A stretch of 64,000 nucleotides of DNA. It comes from Thermococcus thioreducens (GTDB taxonomy: Archaea; Methanobacteriota_B; Thermococci; Thermococcales; Thermococcaceae). This document shows, piece by piece, positions 1-9,087 of this stretch. The translations under genes and the position numbers were made by a program. Under the pieces are notes generated by a model. It did no database searches and was not told the origin of the DNA. It worked only from the letters and a program-made list of their open reading frames with translations. Within the stretch, counting starts at the first letter, position 1; the number at the start of each line of letters is the position of its first letter. Location: assembly GCF_002214545.1 (NCBI RefSeq), contig NZ_CP015105.1, positions 744,001-808,000 on the forward strand, read 5' to 3'.

Positions 1-31
1 GTTGGGCACGATTTCCTCACGGTGGTGATTA

Positions 32-706
32 ATGGCCTACGGTGAGCTGAGTCCGAGGATCAAGAAGGTCTATGCCCAAGTGAGATACCTGGATGACTAT
101 CACTGGGAGATAAACGGTGAGAGGATCATCGGGGTTCACAAGAAGAGCAACGTCAGGGTTACAATAGAGGTCGCCGACAACAGGGAGCACGCTGAGAAGA
201 TGGCCGAAAAGGGGGCCAAGGGGATAAGGATAATAGCCATACCAGACAAGAGCGTCTTTTTCGTCCACAACGGGGTCTTCATACTCACATACCGCTACCT
301 CAAGGCGACCCTGGCTGATATCAACGACCACATGGTCTGGAGCGGGTTCAAGGTAATCGAGGACGGTGAGGGTTTAATCCAGGAGGACTTCTACGAGTAT
401 CTCGGCGGGGCCCTCATCAACCACATCAAGAACAACATGCTCGCCGGCCAGGACTACGTATTCTGGCAGTTCTACAAGTGCAGGGAATGCGGAAAGTACG
501 TTGACGTCGAGAGCCTTGAGAGGCACCTCAAGGGGCACGGGATAAAACACCACGAGCAGAGTGAAGAGCGCTACGAGGTCTTTGAAATAAACTTCAGGGA
601 CGGCAAAATCTACGACAAGTACGGTAAGGAGGTGCCCCTTAAGGAGTTCAGCGAGGAGGCAAAGGACTTCCTCGACGAGATAATGGCGGGTATGGCGGGG
701 ACGTGA
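32..706 (+). CDS. conserved hypothetical protein with a single C2H2-like zinc finger
   Basis: I do not recognise a named family for this 224-residue protein. It has no signal peptide or membrane segment, so it is probably cytoplasmic. The clearest motif is Cys150-X2-Cys153-X11-His165-X3-His169, the spacing of a classical C2H2 zinc finger, which points to nucleic acid or protein binding. The N-terminal 100 residues look like a compact alpha/beta domain and the C-terminus is acidic and helical. The start is the ATG preceded by GGTGGTGATT. It may be co-transcribed with the next gene 46 bases downstream. Function unknown. Confidence 0.8.
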   Translation: MAYGELSPRIKKVYAQVRYLDDYHWEINGERIIGVHKKSNVRVTIEVADNREHAEKMAEKGAKGIRIIAIPDKSVFFVHNGVFILTYRYLKATLADINDHMVWSGFKVIEDGEGLIQEDFYEYLGGALINHIKNNMLAGQDYVFWQFYKCRECGKYVDVESLERHLKGHGIKHHEQSEERYEVFEINFRDGKIYDKYGKEVPLKEFSEEAKDFLDEIMAGMAGT

Positions 707-752
707 TGTAATTTACAGTGTTCTTCCCCTCAACCCCATGGGGGGAAGGCGG

Positions 753-1487
753 ATGGAGATGAACGTCATCGACCTCTTTCGGGAGGAATACCTCCCGGGT
801 TCCACCGTCAGCATTATCTACGACGCCTATTCTTCCGCTTGGAGGATACCCCTCCTTCTCCTCAGGCACGCGGTTGAGAACGGCCGCGTCGGTATAATAT
901 CCAACTACTTGGGCCCCATCAGGTCGTTCATAAGGAAAGCGAGCACAGTTGGCTTTGATATGGAAACAGCCCTTCAGAAGGGTGATGTGGCTGTTATAGA
1001 CCTCTTTGGAACTAGATATGGCTCAAGGGAGTCGATTTCAAACGTCTTTTATCTGGACAAAGTCGAGCCTGAGACCCTCAATCCGAAGATAGACCGCATA
1101 TACAACACCCACCTGAAGAGCCTCATTCAAGACCGACCGGTTTTCCGTCTGGTTTATACCCTCGATGGAGTCTCTCTGCTCCTCGGGGAGGACAATACCC
1201 TGAAGCTTCTCAACCAGACCCTCGCATCCAGAACCCGCCAGCTTCCAGACTCCATACTGGTGCTGGCCCTCAACAGGGACGTTGTCTCGACCCGGTTTGT
1301 GGCGTGGGTTTCGGGGATAAGCGATTATGTGATCCTTGCCAAATCCTGGCTTGAAGAAACGGGGCTTAAAGAAGCACTGTATCTGATATCCGCACCTTAC
1401 GAGGACTTTGAACCGGAGATGTACTCGTTCCGCGTTACAAAGAGAAAGGGGATGGAAAAGCTGAGGGTAAGAAAAATCAGCCCCTGA
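753..1487 (+). CDS. DUF257-like protein (RecA/KaiC-like fold without P-loop)
   Basis: This protein of about 244 residues resembles, from memory, the DUF257 proteins found mainly in Pyrococcus and Thermococcus. The pattern of hydrophobic strands (a bed such as [18 protein letters not shown], then [23 protein letters not shown]) suggests a RecA/KaiC-like alpha/beta core, but no Walker A glycine-lysine loop is present where one would expect it. I chose ATG 753 because the run of six G at 740-745 gives a Shine-Dalgarno site 7 bases upstream; the ATG at 738 lies inside that run. Its 3' end overlaps the convergent thrS by 11 bases. Function unknown. Confidence 0.7.
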   Translation: MEMNVIDLFREEYLPGSTVSIIYDAYSSAWRIPLLLLRHAVENGRVGIISNYLGPIRSFIRKASTVGFDMETALQKGDVAVIDLFGTRYGSRESISNVFYLDKVEPETLNPKIDRIYNTHLKSLIQDRPVFRLVYTLDGVSLLLGEDNTLKLLNQTLASRTRQLPDSILVLALNRDVVSTRFVAWVSGISDYVILAKSWLEETGLKEALYLISAPYEDFEPEMYSFRVTKRKGMEKLRVRKISP

Positions 1488-3354
1488 ACTTGGGCCTCTT
1501 TGATAGGAGGAGCGGCAGGGGCCTTGGCTTGTACGGAAAGCCTTCGGTCTGGCTCCTTATCTCCCTTATCAGGTCTTCGAGCTGCATTTCTGTCTGCCTT
1601 CCGTCGCTTCTTCTTCTGACAGTTATCGTGTTCTGCTCCTTCTCGTTCCTGCCCACAACTATGACGTAGGGTATCCACTCCTTTTCCGCCTTCCTTATCT
1701 TCTTGTTGAGCCTGTCCCCGGTGTCGTCGACGTCAACGCGGATCTTGGCGCCTTCGAGCTTTCCTGCAACATAGAGCGCGTAGTCAAGAACCTCGTCGCT
1801 GACTGGAATTACGCGAACCTGTATCGGGCTGAGCCAGAGGGGGAGCATTGGCTTTACTCCCTTGGCCTGTAGCTTTGCCTGCTTCTCAAGGATTGCATAC
1901 ATGACCCTCTCGATTGCTCCGCTCGGGGAGCAGTGGAGTATGAGCGGGTGCCTCTCCTTCCCCTCCTCGTCGTAGTAGGTTATTCCAAAGCGCTCTGCAT
2001 TCTCGACGTCGATCTGGACGGTGCTCAGCGCGGCCGCCTTGTCGAGGTTGTCCACGAAGTTGAACTCGAACTTGAGTATGAAGTAGAAGAACCTCTGATC
2101 CCACATTTCTATGAGAACCGGTTTGCCGATTATCCTCGCCAGCTCAACGACGAAGTCCCTGTTGCCCTCCCAGAAGTCCTTGGTGAAGCGTATTGCCACC
2201 TCGTAATCTTCGGGCGTTAAACCAACGCCGCGGAGAACCTCCATGCTGAGCTTGTACTGCTTCTTGAACTCGGCCATGGCCTGCTGGAGGTCTTTGGCGA
2301 CAGTGTGCATATCGGGCATCGTGAATGCCCTAAGCCTTCTCAGACCCGAAAGCTCACCGCTCTTCTCGCGCCTGAAGGAGTATCTCGTAAGCTCGTACAT
2401 CCTGAGCGGCAAGTGCCTGTAGCTTATCGTGGCGTCCTTCTTTATGAGGAACTGGCCGAAGCAGGCTGCAAACCTGAGGAAGAACTTCTTGTCTCCGCTC
2501 TTGACGACGTACTGCCTAGCAGGGAAGCGGTTGAGGTATTTCTCAAGCGCCGGGTGCTCGAAGTCGTACATAATCGGCGTCTCGACCTCCATGGCTCCGT
2601 ACTCGACGACCTTCTCGGTGACGTACTGCTCAAGCAGTCCCTTGATGAGCCTGCCCTTTGGGTAATAGCGGAGGTTTCCGGGGTCGCTTCCGGGCTCGTA
2701 GTCGACCAGCTCGTGGTCGAGCATTATCCTGACGTGGGGAGGCTCCCTGTCGGCTATCCTGCTTTTGCTTATCTCGTAGTTGGCGAACTTCCTGAGGTTC
2801 TCGTGGCCGGTGAAGTCGAACTTGTCGACATCAATCAGCTCGCCCTCTGGGGTGAGTATGTACCAGTAGCTTACGAGCTCCTCCTCTTTCTTCAGGGCCT
2901 CAGGAACCTCTTCGGCCTTTACCTCTCCCGTTGGAACTATCGTCCTGCTGAGCTCCGCCAGCGGGTGTCCCTTGCAGCTCAGCTTGAATGCCTTGTAGTA
3001 GCCGAAGGGGGCGCGCTTGACCTCGAAGCCCTCGTCCCTGAGGCGCTCCTCAAGCTTCCTGAGGACGTCAAGGGCCACATCCGGCTTTGCAAGCTCGCTG
3101 CTGAGGTGCGCAAAGGGATACACAAAGACCCTGTTGGCCTTAACCTGGCCGGCAACATCCTTAATCTCGGTGAGAGCCTTCTCAACGACTTCTTCCGGGT
3201 TGGTCTCATCGACCTTTTCAACGCTTATGAATACAGCCAGAACCTCGTCGAGTCTGCCCTTCTTCTGCTCCTCACTTATCGGCTCGGGATTCTTAAGGGC
3301 CCTGTCTTTTACCTCGTATTCCAAATAGTCGCTGTGTATCAGAAGCATTCTCAT
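1477..3354 (-). CDS. thrS: threonyl-tRNA synthetase, archaeal type
   Basis: Charges tRNA-Thr with threonine in the cytoplasm. The 625-residue protein has the archaeal N-terminal editing domain (starting [16 protein letters not shown], related to D-aminoacyl-tRNA deacylases), a class II catalytic core and a C-terminal anticodon-binding domain ([16 protein letters not shown]). The zinc and substrate ligands expected of ThrRS are visible: Cys in RFAACFGQF, His in MPDMHTVA, His in LILHCSPSG. The start is set at 3354, where GGTGGTTAAGG precedes ATG; an extension to 3378 adds an unlikely SLWWWLR leader. Divergent from csl4 across a palindromic TATA element. Confidence 0.97.
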   Translation of the reverse strand: MRMLLIHSDYLEYEVKDRALKNPEPISEEQKKGRLDEVLAVFISVEKVDETNPEEVVEKALTEIKDVAGQVKANRVFVYPFAHLSSELAKPDVALDVLRKLEERLRDEGFEVKRAPFGYYKAFKLSCKGHPLAELSRTIVPTGEVKAEEVPEALKKEEELVSYWYILTPEGELIDVDKFDFTGHENLRKFANYEISKSRIADREPPHVRIMLDHELVDYEPGSDPGNLRYYPKGRLIKGLLEQYVTEKVVEYGAMEVETPIMYDFEHPALEKYLNRFPARQYVVKSGDKKFFLRFAACFGQFLIKKDATISYRHLPLRMYELTRYSFRREKSGELSGLRRLRAFTMPDMHTVAKDLQQAMAEFKKQYKLSMEVLRGVGLTPEDYEVAIRFTKDFWEGNRDFVVELARIIGKPVLIEMWDQRFFYFILKFEFNFVDNLDKAAALSTVQIDVENAERFGITYYDEEGKERHPLILHCSPSGAIERVMYAILEKQAKLQAKGVKPMLPLWLSPIQVRVIPVSDEVLDYALYVAGKLEGAKIRVDVDDTGDRLNKKIRKAEKEWIPYVIVVGRNEKEQNTITVRRRSDGRQTEMQLEDLIREIRSQTEGFPYKPRPLPLLLSKRPKFRG

Positions 3355-3404
3355 CCTTAACCACCACCATAGGCTCAATTGGAATTACTAAAACTTTTCC
3401 CTTC

Positions 3405-3418
3405 GGATTTATAAATCC
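3405..3418. promoter_or_regulatory. palindromic TATA element between thrS and csl4
   Basis: The 14 bases GGATTTATAAATCC are a perfect inverted repeat centred on an archaeal TATA box. On the minus strand it sits about 57 bases before the thrS ATG, giving a leader of roughly 30 nucleotides if transcription starts 25 bases downstream. On the plus strand a second A/T-rich element at 3430-3440 is closer to csl4, so the palindrome may serve thrS alone or both genes. Inference from sequence only. Confidence 0.5.
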
Positions 3419-3475
3419 TCCCCAGATGGCAAAGGCTTAAAAAATCCGGGCTGGAACTTTCATGGAGGTGGAAGA

Positions 3476-4063
3476 ATGGATGAAAAGAAAGGTGTAAAAA
3501 ACGGTGACTTGGTTCTCCCAGGAGACTATCTCGGTGTAATCGAGGAGTACTTTCCCGGCGAGGGCGTTAAGGAGGATAATGGGGAGCTTTACGCCATCAG
3601 AGCCGGTAAAGTAAAGATAGACCCGGACAGGATGGAAATCAGCGTTGAACCCGTAACCGACACACCGCCCCTTCCTCAGATTGGAGACATAGTCATAGCC
3701 AAGGTTATAGAGGTCAAGCCCCAGGCGGCAATAGTCCAGCTCGTTAAAATAGAGGGAAGAAACGACAGGGAGATAGCCACGTCGAAGCTCGCAGGAATCC
3801 ACATCTCTCAGGTGAGGGAGGGCTACGTGGACGGCATGTCCAACGAATTCAAGATCGGTGATATCGTAAGGGCCAGGGTTATAGCGAACGAGAAGAGTCC
3901 CATACAGCTCTCCACCCGGGGGCATGACTTGGGTGTCATCTACGCCCTCTGTTCCAGGTGCAGGACACCCCTAGTCCGGCGCGGTGACAGGCTCATCTGT
4001 CCCCGTTGCGGCCACGTTGAGACCAGAAAGCTCTCCGCCTACTATAGAAAACTGAAGGTGTGA
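3476..4063 (+). CDS. csl4: exosome complex RNA-binding subunit Csl4
   Basis: Csl4 caps the archaeal RNA exosome and helps direct RNA into the Rrp41/Rrp42 ring. The 195-residue protein shows the expected order: an N-terminal domain (VLPGDYLGVIEEYFPGEGV), a central S1 RNA-binding domain (about 65-150; GDIVIAKVIEV through GDIVRARVIANEKSPIQLS) and a C-terminal zinc ribbon with two Cys-X2-Cys pairs (CSRC and CPRC). A GGAGGTGGAAG site precedes the ATG. It heads an operon with a DUF2067 protein (2 bases on) and rpoL, a grouping common in archaea that ties RNA turnover to transcription. Confidence 0.95.
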   Translation: MDEKKGVKNGDLVLPGDYLGVIEEYFPGEGVKEDNGELYAIRAGKVKIDPDRMEISVEPVTDTPPLPQIGDIVIAKVIEVKPQAAIVQLVKIEGRNDREIATSKLAGIHISQVREGYVDGMSNEFKIGDIVRARVIANEKSPIQLSTRGHDLGVIYALCSRCRTPLVRRGDRLICPRCGHVETRKLSAYYRKLKV

Positions 4064-4065
4064 AT

Positions 4066-4698
4066 ATGGCGAGGGCAAAGAAGGTAATAACGATTCACGT
4101 CCGCGACGAGAGGGAGAAGGAGGAGTTCCTAAAAGAGATTCAGAGGCTCCGCCTCCCGGCGTTCATTTACGTCCACGCCAAGCTCAACGACCTCAAGATA
4201 AACGTCCAGGGAACGAAGGACGACATCAGAGAGGCCATCCGCAAGATACGGGAGATACACGGCCGCGTCAGGGCTAAGCTGTATCCCGACAGGCGCGGCC
4301 TCTACCGCTACACGATAGACGATATTCTCAGGGAGGCAGGGGCGAGCGTCTCGACCCCGATACTTGTGAAAACCTTAGAACTCCTGGGCGAAACCGTTGA
4401 ACTGAGAGAGGGCGAGCTGATAACGTCAATGCCGTGGGAAGAGCTGGTCTCCCTGACTGGAACCCTCGGCGAGTACCTCTCGGACATCTCCCTCCAGACC
4501 ACCAGGCAGATAAGGGAGGTCATACTCCCCGTGGCGGTTCTCAAGGATCTCGACCCCGTGGAGGTCATCGACCTGCTCGTTGAACTCGGTCTGGCGGAAT
4601 GGAAGGAGGATAAGTTTAAATACGAACTGGTGAAGAACAAGGAGCAGGCGATGAAAGAGCTCCTTAAGCACTTAGAGGGTGAGGAAAATGAAGATTGA
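4066..4698 (+). CDS. DUF2067 family protein
   Basis: About 210 residues, soluble, of the archaeal DUF2067 family that travels with csl4 and rpoL. The N-terminal half alternates strand and helix in a way suggestive of an RNA-binding fold ([39 protein letters not shown]); the C-terminal half is helical and ends in an acidic tail. The start is ATG 4066, just after the csl4 stop, and the 3' end overlaps rpoL by 11 bases, so the three genes are translationally coupled. The biochemical role is unknown; context suggests RNA metabolism or transcription. Confidence 0.85.
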   Translation: MARAKKVITIHVRDEREKEEFLKEIQRLRLPAFIYVHAKLNDLKINVQGTKDDIREAIRKIREIHGRVRAKLYPDRRGLYRYTIDDILREAGASVSTPILVKTLELLGETVELREGELITSMPWEELVSLTGTLGEYLSDISLQTTRQIREVILPVAVLKDLDPVEVIDLLVELGLAEWKEDKFKYELVKNKEQAMKELLKHLEGEENED

Positions 4699-4975
4699 GG
4701 TCATCAAGCGTGAGGAAAACGTCCTTGAGTTCTACCTTGAGGGTGAAGACCATACCTTCGCCAACCTGCTCAACGAGGTGCTCCACGAGAACAAGCACGT
4801 GACCTTCGCGGGCTACACCATTGAGCACCCGGTTCTCATGGCCAGGAAGCCGAAGTTCAGGGTCGTCACCGACGGCAAGGTAACGCCGGAAAAGGCCCTT
4901 GAGGAGGCCGCTCAAAAGATATTCGACAGGGCCAGGGCGGTCCTTGAGGCTTGGAAGGCCGCCATAAGCGAGTGA
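4688..4975 (+). CDS. rpoL: DNA-directed RNA polymerase subunit L
   Basis: RpoL (Rpb11/AC19 homologue) pairs with RpoD to form the assembly platform of archaeal RNA polymerase. The 95-residue protein carries the family hallmark [15 protein letters not shown], followed by the alpha-like motif [17 protein letters not shown] and a C-terminal helix. I use the ATG at 4688 ([11 protein letters not shown]), preceded by GAGGGTGAGGAAA, rather than the upstream start at 4679. It is the last gene of the csl4 operon. Confidence 0.97.
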   Translation: MKIEVIKREENVLEFYLEGEDHTFANLLNEVLHENKHVTFAGYTIEHPVLMARKPKFRVVTDGKVTPEKALEEAAQKIFDRARAVLEAWKAAISE

Positions 4976-5008
4976 GCCTTTTCCATTTTCTGTTCCCCAC
5001 CCCCTACC

Positions 5009-5021
5009 CAAACCCTTAAAT
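5009..5021 (+). promoter_or_regulatory. probable TATA box for the GT-C-like membrane protein
   Basis: The string AAACCCTTAAATG is a typical Thermococcales TATA region. It overlaps the first in-frame ATG of the downstream reading frame, at 5020. If it is the promoter, transcription would start near 5040, so the true start codon must lie downstream, at GTG 5068 or TTG 5077. Inference. Confidence 0.4.
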
Positions 5022-5076
5022 GTCGAACTCTTCTAACTTTAAGTTGAAATTAAAGGCCCCCTCAGGGGTGGAATGC

Positions 5077-6393
5077 TTGGAACGTTCGGGTCATCTGATG
5101 ATTGTCATAATCCTGCTGGGCCTGTCAATAAGGCTTATCTTGGCCCCCTACTCGGCCGGCAGCGATCTGGCCCAGTTCTACGGCTTTGCCGGGACTATGC
5201 TGGAACACCGCGCGTGCTTTTACTCCTACGCCGACGCGAGCGGCTTCTGGATCAAGGGCTGGCCCTACCCATGGCCCTACGTCTACGGTCCGGTCATGGC
5301 ATACCTGCTCGCCGCGGTCAGGTACCTTGTCGGCGGCTCAATCAACGCATTCTGGCGCGACGGGAACTACTACGTTTACATCGACCCGACATGGGCCTTC
5401 TCAGTCAAGCTGATTTTTATCCTCGCCGATACAGCCGTGGCCCTTCTTCTGTATCTTTTAATCCGTGAGAAAAGCGAAAAGCTCGCCGTCCTCGGTGCTG
5501 TACTATACTACCTCAACCCGATCACGATTCACGTCTCGGCCGTTTACGGAATGTTTGATGATCTTGCGCTCGCCTTTTTCCTCCTTGGCCTTTATCTGAC
5601 GCGCAGGGAGCGCCTCTCCTATGCCCTCTACGGATTTTCTCTGGCGGTCAAGCACACGCTGGTATTCCCGGCGCTTCTCTCCATCTGGGATGCCTTTTTA
5701 AACGGGAGGAGGGCCATCTCACGAGTTCTCTTCTTTCTGCTCGGCGCTTTAACCCCATTTCTGCCGATGATGCTCTTCTGCCCATCGAGCCTGAGGGAGT
5801 TGCCGGATCTGCTCAGGGGGATGGAAGTTTCCTACACCCTTCCGGTCTCATACAGTATGAACGGGATTTCGAGCCTCGCAACTTACCTTCACATGACGGA
5901 GGGGAGGGACACTCTTTTCCTCCTCCGATACTGGTACGTTTCAGCATTTATCCTTCTCTCGCTGGTTCTCATCAGGCATGTATTTAACAGAAATCTTGTC
6001 GTCTCTACTGCCCTTGCCTACGCCGTCTTCACCGCCACCTACTGGCGCGTCAACCCGCAGTACCTCGTTCCTATAGTGGCGTTCCTGATACTCCTTGCCG
6101 CGTTTGAAGAAGGTGCCGTGACGATTCTCACACTGTTTACCGTTGTGTACGCCGGAATCTGGCCGATAATGCAGCCCTCCGCATTCTGGTTCCACGTGCA
6201 CATGGAGAACCCCAACTGGACGCTCGTCCACTTCATTGACTCCATAACGTTCAGGATATTCTCGGATGAACCTTACGTTGCCTACAGCGTTGGTCTGACG
6301 CTTCTCCTCTACGCGTTGATACTGTCCTCCACAATTCCCTACCTCAAAAACCTTAAAGCCTGGCTCTCGGAGAGGGAACGGGTGAGAACTTGA
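5077..6393 (+). CDS. polytopic membrane protein, probable GT-C family glycosyltransferase
   Basis: About 438 residues with roughly ten hydrophobic segments. The first loop has the acidic residues of dolichyl-phosphate-sugar-dependent GT-C enzymes (SAGSDLAQFYGFAGTML), followed by an aromatic loop rich in WPYPWPYVYGP and, later, the short loop SAVYGMFDDLALAFFLLGLY. Such enzymes transfer a sugar from a lipid carrier to lipid or protein on the outer face of the membrane. The acceptor is unknown. I prefer TTG 5077, with GGGGTGG 7 bases upstream, because ATG 5020 lies inside the likely TATA box; the start remains uncertain. The stop overlaps the next start by 3 bases. Confidence 0.75.
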   Translation: MERSGHLMIVIILLGLSIRLILAPYSAGSDLAQFYGFAGTMLEHRACFYSYADASGFWIKGWPYPWPYVYGPVMAYLLAAVRYLVGGSINAFWRDGNYYVYIDPTWAFSVKLIFILADTAVALLLYLLIREKSEKLAVLGAVLYYLNPITIHVSAVYGMFDDLALAFFLLGLYLTRRERLSYALYGFSLAVKHTLVFPALLSIWDAFLNGRRAISRVLFFLLGALTPFLPMMLFCPSSLRELPDLLRGMEVSYTLPVSYSMNGISSLATYLHMTEGRDTLFLLRYWYVSAFILLSLVLIRHVFNRNLVVSTALAYAVFTATYWRVNPQYLVPIVAFLILLAAFEEGAVTILTLFTVVYAGIWPIMQPSAFWFHVHMENPNWTLVHFIDSITFRIFSDEPYVAYSVGLTLLLYALILSSTIPYLKNLKAWLSERERVRT

Positions 6394-6776
6394 GGTACGA
6401 GAGAGACTTCACGGACAAGGGGCTCGCGAAGTTCGGAGACTCACTGGTCAACTTCGTCTTTTCGCTCGCCTTGAGCGAGTATCTGGACAGGCCCACCGGC
6501 GAAAGGGTTCCGAACGCGTCGCTGAGCATAGCCCTTGAGCTGGCCGGACTGAGGCATGTCGTCCCACCGAGAACCGACAAGCACGGGAAGGGCGACATAG
6601 CGGAGGCGATATTCGCCTACGCGTGGCTCGAAGGGAAGATAACGGCCGAGGAAGCCGCCAGGATTTTGAGAGAGAACTTCACCGAAGACGTTACGCACTT
6701 TTCAAGGAGAAAGGAGGCAATAGGAAAGGCCTTTGCCGAGGTTTTCAAAGTAATAGGGGAGAGGGTGGGGTTGTGA
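6390..6776 (+). CDS. archaeal ribonuclease III family protein
   Basis: A 128-residue all-helical protein matching the small archaeal RNase III family that lacks a double-stranded RNA-binding domain. The signature region is FGDSLVNFVFSLALSEYLD, with a second conserved patch KGDIAEAIFAYAWLEGKI, which together provide the acidic residues of the RNase III fold. Translation starts at TTG 6390, overlapping the stop of the gene before, with GGTGAG just upstream. It probably processes structured RNA, but no substrate can be named. It is the last core gene before the accessory island. Confidence 0.8.
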   Translation: MRYERDFTDKGLAKFGDSLVNFVFSLALSEYLDRPTGERVPNASLSIALELAGLRHVVPPRTDKHGKGDIAEAIFAYAWLEGKITAEEAARILRENFTEDVTHFSRRKEAIGKAFAEVFKVIGERVGL

Positions 6777-6797
6777 TGGGACACTCCGACCGATAAT

Positions 6798-7283
6798 CTA
6801 ACCCTCTAATGACGTTTTTCTTTGGAGTCCCATACCTTCAATATTGTTTCTACTGGTTTTGGCTTCCAGCTTTCGTCTCGTGGTTTCCAGGAGCAGTAGC
6901 GTGACTGCTGCAAATATCATGTTCACAATGAACAGTTGTGGAGTTCTGAACGTGCTTAACTCCAGCAGGGACATTGTGATTTCGAAAGTCCTGTACAGGG
7001 TTCCTCCCCATCTTAGGATCTGCTCAAATCGGGTGAGAACCCTGTAGATGACGTATGTGGCCCCAATTCCCGCTAAAAGAATGCCCGGTTGCTCCGGCGG
7101 GTAATATGCCACCATTGCAAACACTGAGATTACCAGGCTTAGGATTGGAGCTGTCACCAGCAGGATTTTCTTCCTCCGAGAATCACCGGTCATATACCTG
7201 GCAGCTATCAGTATAGCTACTAAAAAGAGGGTAAAAAACCAGAGGATTTCAAACACCAGTACACCCCAATCTCCACTGTTCAT
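6798..7283 (-). CDS. multi-pass membrane protein, candidate immunity protein of module 6
   Basis: About 161 residues with four or five hydrophobic segments (for example VLVFEILWFFTLFLVAILIA and PQLFIVNMIFAAVTLLLLE) and a basic C-terminal tail. No family recognised. The start is ATG 7283: the stop region of the upstream gene, GGGGGTTGA, supplies the Shine-Dalgarno site. This tight coupling to a toxin-like C-terminal frame repeats in every module of the island and is the main reason to suggest an immunity role. It is the last gene of the island; nothing is recognisable between 6777 and 6797. Confidence 0.65.
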   Translation of the reverse strand: MNSGDWGVLVFEILWFFTLFLVAILIAARYMTGDSRRKKILLVTAPILSLVISVFAMVAYYPPEQPGILLAGIGATYVIYRVLTRFEQILRWGGTLYRTFEITMSLLELSTFRTPQLFIVNMIFAAVTLLLLETTRRKLEAKTSRNNIEGMGLQRKTSLEG

Positions 7284-7287
7284 ACGT

Positions 7288-8253
7288 TCAACCCCCGATA
7301 ATATTATTGTTAGGCGTTTCTTGATCCTCAAGCAATGTGTGGTAGTGTAATATCCATGCCAGTTCTTTACCCCCCTTGACCGTTACTGTTTCAAGTATTC
7401 CGATTATCCCAGATTTAGCATCGTCGTACGCGCTCTTTATTGTTTTGGCGATCCCGTATGCTTTTCTAGCTTTATCTTCAAATGTTTGAACATTTACTGG
7501 ATCACTCAGTTGAACCACATCTGAAACTCTGAGTCCATCGCTAATCTTGGCGACTATCAGGTATGAATACTTAGTCATCTTGTACCCATAGTTAAGGAGA
7601 GGATAGTCAAGATAATAGTTTACGAACTCCTTATTTATATCTAGGGTTATTGTTAAATCCTCCTGCATGTTGGTTGGAGTTAGGATTACAGTTTGCTTAT
7701 TAACTGTAACGCTACTTGGCCCGTTCGGCCACACTTTCTTGCCTCCAAAGTCAACCTCCTCCAAGTTCAACGTTACAGTGTCAGCGCTCTTCAGCTCAAA
7801 GTACACAGTACAAGTGGTTGAACCGTCAAGAGGAACAATGGCAGGCTTGCACTCCATGCTTGCGTTAACTGGCCCGTTCTGCTTGATGTTGATTTTCGCA
7901 CTTGCCAATGGCTTGCCCCCAACCTTTAAGTACAGGGTAGTGGCCTGACCGATATTGTTGAAATCCGTCCATTCACTCATAGTCTTGCCTGCATATATCT
8001 TTAATGCTCCATTTTGGATTATATAACCACAACCACTACACCCGTAATCCATGTCCTTTCTTGGCCACCATAATGCCCCGGAATCATCGACCAGCTCAAT
8101 GTCGAAGGGTCCCTGCGCACAGTTCAGGTCCAAGTTAGTGACGGTAATGTGAACACTCACGCTGTCTCCAGCCTCAACCCACTCTGGATAAACCTCCAAG
8201 TGGCCCTCTAGGGGGACACCGCTCAAGCAGGCTGAAGTCGGGGGATCAGGCAC
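7288..8253 (-). CDS. module 6: truncated paralogue of the 12856-14205 protein (orphan C-terminal cassette)
   Basis: About 321 codons from a GTG to the stop. It is homologous along its length to the C-terminal two thirds of the protein at 12856-14205: both have a Cys-containing beta region, a LEEV-(W/D)-FG-x-KKVW motif, a FxNYY segment and end in N-rich GG. The reading frame stays open upstream of 8253 and matches the paralogue until a TGA that replaces a Trp codon. The cassette thus lacks a signal peptide and its own Shine-Dalgarno site. It ends Gly-Gly-TGA, which forms the ribosome site of the next gene. It could be a silent recombination donor or a decaying gene. Confidence 0.6.
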   Translation of the reverse strand: MPDPPTSACLSGVPLEGHLEVYPEWVEAGDSVSVHITVTNLDLNCAQGPFDIELVDDSGALWWPRKDMDYGCSGCGYIIQNGALKIYAGKTMSEWTDFNNIGQATTLYLKVGGKPLASAKINIKQNGPVNASMECKPAIVPLDGSTTCTVYFELKSADTVTLNLEEVDFGGKKVWPNGPSSVTVNKQTVILTPTNMQEDLTITLDINKEFVNYYLDYPLLNYGYKMTKYSYLIVAKISDGLRVSDVVQLSDPVNVQTFEDKARKAYGIAKTIKSAYDDAKSGIIGILETVTVKGGKELAWILHYHTLLEDQETPNNNIIGG

Positions 8254-8367
8254 TGTTATCCCACCGCTCCTCGATGCCTCCAGTTTTCCACTTTCCCAGA
8301 CTTCTATTCTATACTCGTGCTCTCCTGTCAGGGAAATTCACGTTAAGATAACTACTCCAGAGCCCCT
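8254..8367 (-). pseudogene. 5' remnant of module 6 with an in-frame nonsense codon
   Basis: Continuing upstream in the frame of the 7288-8253 gene, the translation reads GEHEYRIEVWESGKLEASRSG, identical to the paralogue at 13823-13884. A few codons earlier, TTAACG-TGG of the paralogue is TTAACG-TGA here: Trp has become a stop without any gap in the alignment. Beyond that, SRGSGVVILT still aligns loosely with the paralogue. The homology ends at the stop codon of the gene at 8369, so the fragment abuts a membrane-protein gene. Confidence 0.75.
8264..8325 (-). repeat. repeat R2, copy 1 (module 6)
   Basis: 62 bases, direct repeat of 13823-13884 with two mismatches by eye. It encodes the EYRIEVWESGKLEASRSG stretch at the edge of a CARDB-like domain. 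It would allow homologous exchange of everything downstream of this point between the two modules. Confidence 0.85.
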
Positions 8368-8368
8368 G

Positions 8369-8656
8369 CTACAACTCATGGTTTTTATCCCCCTTTCCGT
8401 TCCGTAGTCTTCTCTCCAGTTCTTCTGGGGCCAGGTATTCGATTTCGGTTGAGTTCCCGATGATGTATGGTTCTCTATATTGAACCTGCCTCATCCTTTT
8501 TAGCCAACTGAAAAACCACCAAAGTATTACTACCGGTGATGTGGCAACAGTGGCCAGGATGCCTGCCCACACTTTTGACTTGGTTATATAAAATAGAAGG
8601 ACGAAATAAAACAAAAATATGACCAGAAAAAGTTTGAAAATACTCCTCTTAGACAT
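8369..8656 (-). CDS. small membrane protein, candidate immunity protein of module 5
   Basis: About 95 residues with two closely spaced transmembrane helices (FKLFLVIFLFYFVLLFYI; WAGILATVATSPVVILWWFF) and a charged cytoplasmic tail. Not a family I recognise. Start ATG 8656 has GGATGATC, which includes the stop codon of the preceding frame, as its Shine-Dalgarno site; an in-frame ATG at 8662 overlaps that stop. Sits directly after the module 5 C-terminal frame. Confidence 0.65.
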   Translation of the reverse strand: MSKRSIFKLFLVIFLFYFVLLFYITKSKVWAGILATVATSPVVILWWFFSWLKRMRQVQYREPYIIGNSTEIEYLAPEELERRLRNGKGDKNHEL

Positions 8657-8658
8657 GA

Positions 8659-9030
8659 TCATCCGACATCGCCTCCGGGACTATTATCGTCGAGTAGTTT
8701 GTTGAGACTAAAAGAAACTATCTCACCTATGAGTCCCCCCAATAACGTTCCTCCAATAGTAGTAGTGGCGAGTTCTCCAAAAACTGCAATGGCAAGTCCT
8801 GTTCCTGAGAGGGAAGTGATAGCAAACATTGAAACTGATACAAGATGTTTTGTATATCCCTTTTCAACGTATCCGTCGTATTTGACTGTGATGACTTCTT
8901 TCTCGCTTTGTGTTAGTACTTCTGTTGTTGGCATAAAGTTTATTGCCTTGTAAATTTTTAGGCTGATGGTGTGTGGTCCTTGGGCAGATGATATACCCTT
9001 GTTGAATTGTAGCATGCTCCCCGCTGGCAT
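8659..9030 (-). CDS. module 5: short orphan C-terminal cassette
   Basis: A 123-codon frame whose last 50 residues are a Gly/Thr/Ala-rich hydrophobic segment (GTGLAIAVFGELATTTIGG, then LLGGLIGEIVSFSLNKLL) and a tail DDNSPGGDVG, similar in style to the tails of modules 2 and 6. The glycine-rich amphipathic region would suit membrane insertion. The 5' side shows a degraded copy of repeat R3 at 9054-9087 in a shifted frame, so ATG 9030 may not be a natural start. It ends Gly-TGA, forming the ribosome site of the next gene. Confidence 0.5.
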   Translation of the reverse strand: MPAGSMLQFNKGISSAQGPHTISLKIYKAINFMPTTEVLTQSEKEVITVKYDGYVEKGYTKHLVSVSMFAITSLSGTGLAIAVFGELATTTIGGTLLGGLIGEIVSFSLNKLLDDNSPGGDVG

Positions 9031-9053
9031 ATGTTAATCAAACTCATCACTTT

Positions 9054-9087
9054 CACCTCGCTCCAGTGTTCTTCCCTTTTCCATTGG
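9054..9087 (-). repeat. repeat R3, degraded copy (module 5)
   Basis: Starts right after the membrane gene at 9098. Twenty-one bases (9054-9074) are identical to the R3 copies at 12305 and 13483, and the following bases match with a one-base deletion in the stretch that encodes GKGEEH. The deletion breaks the frame that would join this remnant to the module 5 frame. Confidence 0.7.

Noticed and set aside
2305-3360. 351-codon plus-strand frame
   Set aside because: Shadow of thrS on the other strand; no ribosome site or recognisable domain.
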